Shown: positions 58,744 to 64,000 of the stretch, one piece after another | Layout of the letters: each line of letters begins with the position of its first letter | Position numbering within the stretch: the first letter of the stretch is position 1 | Assembly: GCA_035485575.1 (NCBI GenBank) | Contig: DATHNW010000003.1 | Span: forward strand, 61,616 to 125,615 | Origin: DASRHD01 sp035485575 | Lineage (GTDB): Bacteria; Verrucomicrobiota; Verrucomicrobiia; Opitutales; Opitutaceae | Direction: 5' to 3' | DNA length: 64,000 nt | Notes under the pieces: generated by a model | What the model saw: the letters and a program-made list of their open reading frames with translations, nothing else | Databases searched by the model: none | What the model was told of the DNA's origin: nothing | Program-made: the position numbers and the translations under genes

Positions 58744-60266
58744 CCCGCGTCCACCAGGGTCCGCCGCCACTCGAGCTCGTGAATGTCACGAAGCGGTTCG
58801 GGTCATTCACGGCCAATGAGAACGTGTCCCTGAAAGTCGCGCCCGGCACATTTCACGCGCTCCTCGGCGAGAACGGGGCGGGCAAAAGCACGCTGGTGAA
58901 ATGCATCATGGGCTACCATCAGGCCGACGAGGGCGACATCATCGTGGACGCCGCTTCGCGTGACATCCGCAGCCCGCACGATGCCTACAAGCTGGGCATC
59001 GGCATGGTCTACCAGCATTTCACCGTCGTGCCGGCCATGACCGTCGCGGAAAACCTGATTCTCGCGCGGCCCGACATTCCCGGCATCATCAACTGGAAGG
59101 CGGAGGAGCAGTCGTTGGAAAAATTTCTCGAGACCGCACCGTTCAAGGTGGCTCTCCGCGCGAAGGTCTCGGATCTCGCCGCCGGCCAGAAGCAGAAGGT
59201 CGAAATCCTCAAGCAGCTCTACCTCCACAGCAAATTTCTCATCCTCGACGAGCCCACCTCTGTGCTCACGCCGCAGGAAGCCGACGAGGTGCTGGGCATG
59301 CTGCGGCGCATGGTGGACGCGCACCAGCTCAGCGTGCTGATCATCACGCACAAGTTCCGCGAGGTCACCGCCTATTGCGACGAGATCACCGTGCTGCGCA
59401 AAGGCCGTCTGGCCGGCGGCGGACGGGTAAAAAACCTCACGACCGCCGACATGGCCGCGATGATGATGGGCGAGCAGCGTCGCGGCCGGACCATTGAAAA
59501 AGCCGCGCAGACGCCCGGTTCCGTGCTCCTCGAAATCAAGGGCCTGCACGCCAATCGCGACAATGGCATCGAGGGCGTCTGTGGCGTGGACCTCGGCGTG
59601 CGCGCAGGCGAGATCGTCGGCATCGCCGGCATTTCCGGCAACGGCCAGCGCGAACTGGTCGAGGTGCTCGGCGGCCAGCGCCCGGCCACGTCCGGAGAAG
59701 TGCACGTGCGCGGCGCCGTCTTCGGCATGACCCGCCTGGAAATGTTCGAGCATCAGGTTTTCATCCTGCCGGAAGAGCCGCTGCGCAACGCCTGCGCGCC
59801 GCAGATGAGCGTGGCGGAAAACCTGGCCCTGCGCACCTTCGACCGCGCACCACAGTCGCGCGGCCGCTGGTTCCTCAACAGCCGCGCCATCCGCCAGCAC
59901 GGCCGCCACTGGATCGAGCGCTTCAAGATCAAGACTCCCGGCGCCGATGCGCCCATCGGCAACCTTTCCGGCGGCAACGTCCAGCGCGCCGTGCTCGCGC
60001 GCGAACTGGGCCCCGGCACCGCGAAAGTGCTCATCGCCGCCAATCCCTGCTTCGGCCTCGATTTCGCGGCCGTGGACTTCATTCATTCGCAGCTGATCGA
60101 GGCCCGCAACAAGGGCGTGGCCGTCTTGCTCGTCTGCGAGGACCTCGACGAACTGCTCATGCTTTCCGACCGCGTCGTCGTCATGGCCGGCGGAAAACTT
60201 GTGCATGAATCGCCCGCAGCCGAGGCCGACATCAAGCTTATCGGGGAAAAAATGGCCGGACACTGA
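58737..60266 (+). CDS. BMP-type ABC transporter ATPase with two nucleotide-binding domains
   Basis: The 509-residue protein is a fused double ATPase. The first domain (about 10-240) has G-E-N-G-A-G-K-S-T, a Q loop (Y-Q-H-F) and D-E-P-T-S; its signature loop is A-A-G-Q-K-Q-K, an altered form. The second domain (about 265-500) has I-S-G-N-G-Q-R-E-L-V and N-L-S-G-G-N-V-Q-R. This is the RbsA/NupO arrangement. The start overlaps the preceding hydrolase by seven bases. With two permeases and the binding protein it completes an importer; genes for the enzymes are interleaved with it, which links transport and catabolism. Confidence 0.92.
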   Translation: MLARVHQGPPPLELVNVTKRFGSFTANENVSLKVAPGTFHALLGENGAGKSTLVKCIMGYHQADEGDIIVDAASRDIRSPHDAYKLGIGMVYQHFTVVPAMTVAENLILARPDIPGIINWKAEEQSLEKFLETAPFKVALRAKVSDLAAGQKQKVEILKQLYLHSKFLILDEPTSVLTPQEADEVLGMLRRMVDAHQLSVLIITHKFREVTAYCDEITVLRKGRLAGGGRVKNLTTADMAAMMMGEQRRGRTIEKAAQTPGSVLLEIKGLHANRDNGIEGVCGVDLGVRAGEIVGIAGISGNGQRELVEVLGGQRPATSGEVHVRGAVFGMTRLEMFEHQVFILPEEPLRNACAPQMSVAENLALRTFDRAPQSRGRWFLNSRAIRQHGRHWIERFKIKTPGADAPIGNLSGGNVQRAVLARELGPGTAKVLIAANPCFGLDFAAVDFIHSQLIEARNKGVAVLLVCEDLDELLMLSDRVVVMAGGKLVHESPAAEADIKLIGEKMAGH

Positions 60267-60281
60267 CCCCCTGAAAATACC

Positions 60282-61001
60282 ATGGATGCAGACCAGACCC
60301 TGACCGTTGGCGCGGAGCCCTACCCTTTCGAATTTTCCCCGGCCACGTGCGCGCTGCTGATCATCGACATGCAACGTGATTTCCTCGAGCCCGGCGGCTT
60401 TGGCGAAATGCTGGGCAACGACGTTTCCCGGCTGCGCCGCACCATCGGGCCGAACCAGAAACTGCTCGCCGCCTGGCGCGCCCATGGGCTGCAGGTCATC
60501 CACACGCGCGAGGGCCACCGGCCCGACCTGGCGGATTTGCCGGCGGCAAAACGGATCCGCGGTCGCAGCAAGACTTGCATCGGTGACGACGGGCCGATGG
60601 GCCGCATCCTCGTCCGGGGCGAAGCCGGGCACGACATCATTGAAGAACTTTATCCGCTGGCGGGCGAGCCGGTGATCGACAAGCCGGGCAAGGGCGCCTT
60701 CTGGGCCACGGACTTGCATGCCATCCTCCAGAATCGCGGCATCAAGCAGCTCATTGTCACCGGTGTAACGACGGAAGTGTGCGTCAACACCACCGTCCGC
60801 GAAGCCAACGACCGCGGCTACGACTGCCTCGTGCCCTCGGACTGCGTGGGATCCTATTTTCCAGAGTTTCAGGAAATGGGCCTGAAAATGATCAAGGCCC
60901 AGGGCGGCATCTTCGGCTGGGTGTCGCACTCGGAAACCATCGTGGCCGCCCTCGGCCCTCCCGCCGCACCGCCAGCGTCATCAACCATCCGTCCATCATG
61001 A
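60282..61001 (+). CDS. Isochorismatase-fold cysteine hydrolase, biuret/triuret-hydrolase-like (copy B)
   Basis: This is a 239-residue paralogue of copy A. The triad is D29 (I-I-D-M-Q-R-D-F), K134 (I-D-K-P-G-K-G-A-F) and C167 (T-T-E-V-C-V-N-T), with Q207. Around the active site it differs from copy A: A-T-T-E-V-C-V-N rather than T-D-V-C-V-H, and R-I-R-G-R-S-K-T instead of K-R-W-R-S-R-R. A different but related substrate, for instance triuret or a ureide, is therefore plausible. The gene starts 15 bases after the ATPase and is coupled by ATGA to the NCS2 permease. Confidence 0.78.
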   Translation: MDADQTLTVGAEPYPFEFSPATCALLIIDMQRDFLEPGGFGEMLGNDVSRLRRTIGPNQKLLAAWRAHGLQVIHTREGHRPDLADLPAAKRIRGRSKTCIGDDGPMGRILVRGEAGHDIIEELYPLAGEPVIDKPGKGAFWATDLHAILQNRGIKQLIVTGVTTEVCVNTTVREANDRGYDCLVPSDCVGSYFPEFQEMGLKMIKAQGGIFGWVSHSETIVAALGPPAAPPASSTIRPS

Positions 61002-62578
61002 ATGCCACGACCAAACCAAAAATCTGGGTGCCCGGAGACTGGAATGCCTTCTTCGGTTTTGGCACCAACATCCTCGTCAACCTTCTCACCCTCACGGCAC
61101 TCCTGCGCTTCGTGCTGAAAATGCCGGACAGCCTGGTCTTCGGACGCATCCTTCCGGCGACCGGCCTGATGCTTTGCCTTTCGACCTTGTACTACGCCTG
61201 GCTGGCCTACCGCCTGGCCAAAAGGACCGGCCGGACCGACGTCTGTGCGCTGCCTTCGGGCATCAGCGTGCCGCACATGTTCATCGTCACGTTTGTGATC
61301 ATGCTGCCCATCGCCATCAAGACGGGCGACCCCGTCAAGGGCTGGGAGGCCGGCCTGACCTGGGTGTTCATCCAGAGTTTCGTGCTGATGATCGGCGGTT
61401 TCGCCGGGTCATTCATCCGCCGGATCACACCCCGGGCCGCGTTGCTCGGTACGCTGGCCGGTGTTTCAGTCACCTTCATCTCGATGCGGCCGGCCCTGGA
61501 AATGTTCCTGACGCCCATGATCGGCATCACCTGTTTTGCCGTCATTCTCCTGAGTTGGTTTGGCGGAGTGCGCTACCGCGGTATTCCGGCCGGGCTTGTC
61601 GCCATCTGCGCCGGCACGGTCATCGCGTGGGGCTCCAATGCCTTCGGACTTAACTACGGCGGCATGAGCCTCGCGGGACTGGTTGGCTCGGTGGCCAACT
61701 TTGGGTTTCATGTGCCCCTGCCCGCCTTCCACCATGTATTTTCCGGCTTTGAATTTCTCGGCACCATTCTGATCACGGCCATTCCCTTCGGCATCTACGA
61801 CCTCGTCGAGGCGATCGACAATGTCGAAAGCGCCGCCGTGGCCGGCGACAGCTTCCCGACCACGCGCGTCCTGACCGCCGACGGCATCGTCAGCTTGATT
61901 GGCTGCCTGATGGGCAACCCTTTCATCAACGCCGTCTATATCGGCCATCCCGGTTGGAAGGCGATGGGCGGCCGGATCGGCTATTCCGCCGCCACCGGCA
62001 TCACCGTGATCCTGCTCTGCTGGTTTGGCACCATTTCACTGATGCTGGCGCTGATCCCCAGCGTGGCCATCCTGCCGATCCTGCTCTACATCGGCATGCT
62101 GATCGGCTCCCAGGCCTTTCAGGAAACCCCGAAGAAACACGCACCGGCCGTCATCCTGGCCCTCGCTCCCCATCTGGCCAACTGGGGTCTCACCATCATC
62201 AACGGAGCACTCGCTGCGGCGGGCATCTTCACCGTCTCGACCGAACTCGCGGCCAATATGAAAAACCAGGGCGTGCTCTATCACGGACTGCAGGTGTTGG
62301 GCGGCGGCTCGATCCTCGGCGGCCTGGTGCTCGGCGCCATCACGGCCTTTATCATCGACCGCAACTTCAAACCGGCGGCCGGCTTTGCCCTGGCCGGCGC
62401 GGTGCTCACCTTTTTCGGCTTCATGCACGGGGAAAGCATCGGCATCGGGCAGACCCAAGTGGTGGCGGCCAGCTACCTGGTCTTTTCTGCGATCCTGTTC
62501 AGCTGCGCCAGGTTTGCCGTGGCGAAGGTCAGCCCCATGGAACTGGCCGAGCCGGAAGGAGAGCATGTCGCGGCCTGA
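60998..62578 (+). CDS. NCS2-type (xanthine/uracil-like) permease
   Basis: The 526-residue protein has about 12-14 membrane helices. It opens W-V-P-G-D-W-N-A-F-F-G-F-G-T-N-I-L-V-N, and contains the NCS2-like substrate helix I-T-A-I-P-F-G-I-Y-D-L-V-E-A-I-D-N-V-E-S-A with the later N-P-F-I-N-A-V-Y-I-G-H-P-G-W-K. It belongs to a divergent NCS2 branch rather than to characterised xanthine or uracil carriers. Coupled by ATGA to the hydrolase, it offers a second import route for a nitrogenous compound, or exports a product. Confidence 0.85.
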   Translation: MNATTKPKIWVPGDWNAFFGFGTNILVNLLTLTALLRFVLKMPDSLVFGRILPATGLMLCLSTLYYAWLAYRLAKRTGRTDVCALPSGISVPHMFIVTFVIMLPIAIKTGDPVKGWEAGLTWVFIQSFVLMIGGFAGSFIRRITPRAALLGTLAGVSVTFISMRPALEMFLTPMIGITCFAVILLSWFGGVRYRGIPAGLVAICAGTVIAWGSNAFGLNYGGMSLAGLVGSVANFGFHVPLPAFHHVFSGFEFLGTILITAIPFGIYDLVEAIDNVESAAVAGDSFPTTRVLTADGIVSLIGCLMGNPFINAVYIGHPGWKAMGGRIGYSAATGITVILLCWFGTISLMLALIPSVAILPILLYIGMLIGSQAFQETPKKHAPAVILALAPHLANWGLTIINGALAAAGIFTVSTELAANMKNQGVLYHGLQVLGGGSILGGLVLGAITAFIIDRNFKPAAGFALAGAVLTFFGFMHGESIGIGQTQVVAASYLVFSAILFSCARFAVAKVSPMELAEPEGEHVAA

Positions 62579-62791
62579 CCGTCCTCATGCCGAAGCCCAT
62601 CCTCCGGCAGCCGACTATGTATCCATGAATTCAATACACATCTGCCGGGACATGCCCGCCACGGCCGGGAACCCCCGTACGCGACCGGACCGCCTCGGCG
62701 GTTCCGCGGCGCGATTGTGGGTTGGACGCGCCGGACAAACCAGCATAGTCAAATCTCCGCCAGCCCCGGCACCGCTTTTCTCACCATCACT

Positions 62792-63190
62792 GTGGCTTCC
62801 ACACCCAAACCTGATCCCGCCCCGGCCTATCAACGGCTGGAGCTTCACGACCTCTTCAACATCGCCCGATGGCAAGATAAGATCGCCTGGCAGCCATTCC
62901 AGGAGGGCGTCGACATCCACCGGCTCTATGGCGACGGCATCACCGGTCCGACCGCCGCGCTCATCCGCTTGGGCAAAGGCGGCAAGGTGCCCCTGCATGA
63001 GCACACCGGCCACGAGCACATTATTGTGCTGAGCGGGTCGGAGCGTGATCAGAACAGCCCCGTCGAGGCCGGCACGCTGATCATCAATCCGCCGGGCACC
63101 CAGCATAGCGTGGTCAGCGATGCCGGCTGCATCGTGTTGGCCATTTATGAAAGACCGGTGAGTTTCCTGCAAAGCCAAAACAAGGCGTGA
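62792..63190 (+). CDS. Cupin-domain protein
   Basis: This is a 132-residue protein from the GTG at 62792, where similarity seems to begin; an in-frame GTG at 62717 would add 25 residues. One cupin barrel: A-A-L-I-R-L-G-K-G-G-K-V-P-L-H-E-H-T-G-H-E-H-I-I-V-L (metal ligands H-x-H and a following His) and G-T-L-I-I-N-P-P-G-T-Q-H-S-V-V-S. It resembles the ChrR-cupin/anti-ECF type fold but lacks its zinc-binding N-terminal half. It could bind a small ligand or metal for the amide pathway. It is convergent with the allophanate hydrolase gene, 39 bases apart. A bulky reverse frame here is a shadow. Confidence 0.75.
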   Translation: MASTPKPDPAPAYQRLELHDLFNIARWQDKIAWQPFQEGVDIHRLYGDGITGPTAALIRLGKGGKVPLHEHTGHEHIIVLSGSERDQNSPVEAGTLIINPPGTQHSVVSDAGCIVLAIYERPVSFLQSQNKA

Positions 63191-63229
63191 GGCCCGCAGA
63201 TTCAGCCAGCTGCGATCCGGGCTGGTCAC

Positions 63230-64000
63230 TCATTGCTGCGCGAGAAAATCCCGCCAGCCGCCAAAAGCCGTGATGTCACGTGCGTTCAGGACCGCGTGCG
63301 CCTCGCACAAAAAGCCTTTCACTGCCTCGCCGGTCGCCAGCTCGATCGTGCCGATGCACAAAGGCGGCGGCACCGCCGCGACAAAACCGCCAAAAGCCGC
63401 GGCCGCGAGTTCCCACACTTCGACCGCAATAGCCGCGCCGCCCTCCCCCACGCGCACCAGGCCGGGCTTCGGCGGAGTCGTGCCCGGCAATGCGTAAAAC
63501 CGGTAGCACGGCGCCGTCCGACCCGACCACGCCCGCCGCGCGCCACGATCAGTGAGCTGGTGATTCAGCGGCAGGCCCGACAGGTGCGCCCCCACCACCG
63601 CGACGCGCACCATATCGGTGACCGGCGGTGCCACCGGCGACGTGACGGCCGGCAGCGGGTAAGACGTCGCACCGAGCTTTCCACCGACTCCGGCATGCCA
63701 GCGTGCGCCCAGCGCCAGCAAGTCGGATTCGCGCCAGGCCGGCGCGATGAACGTCACGCCCCACGGCACGCCGTCTGCGCGGAATCCCGCCGGCACCGCG
63801 AGTGCGGAAAGATCGAGCAGGTTGACGAAATTCGTATAGGTGCCGAGCCGGATGTTGAGATGCAGCGGGTCGGCCAGAACCTCGGCCACCGTGTAGGGCC
63901 GCGGCGCGGTCGGCACCAGCAGCGTATCCATTTTCGCCCATTCGGCCGCCGTGCGACGCAGGAAGATTGCGAGCTTGTGAAATCCCTCGAACGCATCGAC
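63230..64000 (-). CDS. atzF: Allophanate hydrolase, C-terminal part (5' end beyond the window)
   Basis: The frame is open to the last base, so the start and most of the amidase domain are missing; 256 C-terminal residues are visible. The end of the amidase domain reads D-T-L-L-V-P-T-A and N-F-V-N-L-L-D-L-S-A-L-A-V-P-A-G. It is followed by the specific C-terminal domain: L-S-G-L-P-L-N-H-Q-L-T-D-R-G-A-R, T-A-P-C-Y-R-F-Y-A-L-P-G-T-x-P-P-K-P-G-L-V-R-V, and W-x-x-F-L. This domain distinguishes allophanate hydrolases (AtzF, DUR2) from other amidases. The enzyme turns allophanate into ammonia and CO2, the step after biuret hydrolysis. It is convergent with the cupin-ended operon. Confidence 0.9.
   Translation of the reverse strand, partial: VDAFEGFHKLAIFLRRTAAEWAKMDTLLVPTAPRPYTVAEVLADPLHLNIRLGTYTNFVNLLDLSALAVPAGFRADGVPWGVTFIAPAWRESDLLALGARWHAGVGGKLGATSYPLPAVTSPVAPPVTDMVRVAVVGAHLSGLPLNHQLTDRGARRAWSGRTAPCYRFYALPGTTPPKPGLVRVGEGGAAIAVEVWELAAAAFGGFVAAVPPPLCIGTIELATGEAVKGFLCEAHAVLNARDITAFGGWRDFLAQQ

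Noticed and set aside
58803..60929. 708-codon minus-strand frame
   Set aside because: It is antisense to the ATPase and hydrolase B genes, which have complete motifs; the reverse product shows no domain and typical shadow composition.
62615..63229. Minus-strand frame of 204 codons opposite the cupin gene
   Set aside because: The plus frame has a clear cupin motif (H-E-H and P-P-G-T-Q-H); the reverse product does not resemble anything.

Overview
The window is high-GC chromosomal DNA that reads best as a free-living Verrucomicrobium of the Opitutaceae type. This is inferred from gene content: a TonB receptor next to a LacI regulator, signal-peptide Gfo/Idh oxidoreductase, propeller hybrid kinases, sedolisin with chitobiase-type repeats, and a short omega subunit. 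No rRNA, intact tRNA, CRISPR array or complete insertion sequence was seen.

Layout. 1-901: 3' part of a HAF-repeat protein. 1.0-5.3 kb: accessory segment, visibly less G/C-biased from about 2.5 to 5.3 kb, with a MazF-type toxin paired with a RelB/DinJ-type antitoxin, a GreA-like protein, two zinc-protease-like proteins (HELSH; ImmA/IrrE HEVAH), a tRNA-Asn-like scar and an inverted-repeat element. 5.5-9.4 kb: EmrAB-type efflux pump and its TetR repressor, with matching 18-bp palindromes at both promoters. 9.6-11.3 kb: DUF1328, VOC protein and two sister lipoproteins. 11.7-14.6 kb: secreted sedolisin.

15.0-20.5 kb is a stress/envelope cluster: an NreB/NreC-like kinase-regulator pair, BON protein, a partial and a full Dps, and small membrane proteins (DUF3185, DUF1328, DUF883, YqjE-like). 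A motif GGG-N5-CCCYA lies upstream of several of these genes and of genes elsewhere in the window; it resembles the site described for NreC. 20.6-28.3 kb: two hybrid kinases, a UbiB-family protein, a DUF3309-like micro-protein and an rpoZ-like gene with an overlapping leader peptide.

28.6-39.0 kb is a sugar locus: polyphosphate glucokinase-like ROK kinase, APC permease, LacI regulator, TonB receptor, AraC regulator and GH2 exo-glucosaminidase-like enzyme. Two perfect 20-bp palindromes with the same 16-bp core mark the probable LacI operators, one of them inside the end of the kinase gene. 39.3-53.6 kb holds three more large hybrid kinases, an NtrC-type activator, a secreted Gfo/Idh oxidoreductase and a GH51-like arabinofuranosidase.

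53.8-64.0 kb is the most striking region: outer-membrane-like protein, BMP-type ABC importer (binding protein, two permeases, ATPase), two biuret-hydrolase-like cysteine hydrolases, NCS2-type permease and cupin in one direction, converging on an allophanate hydrolase cut by the window end. Together they suggest uptake and breakdown of biuret-like (possibly triuret-like) compounds to ammonia and CO2.
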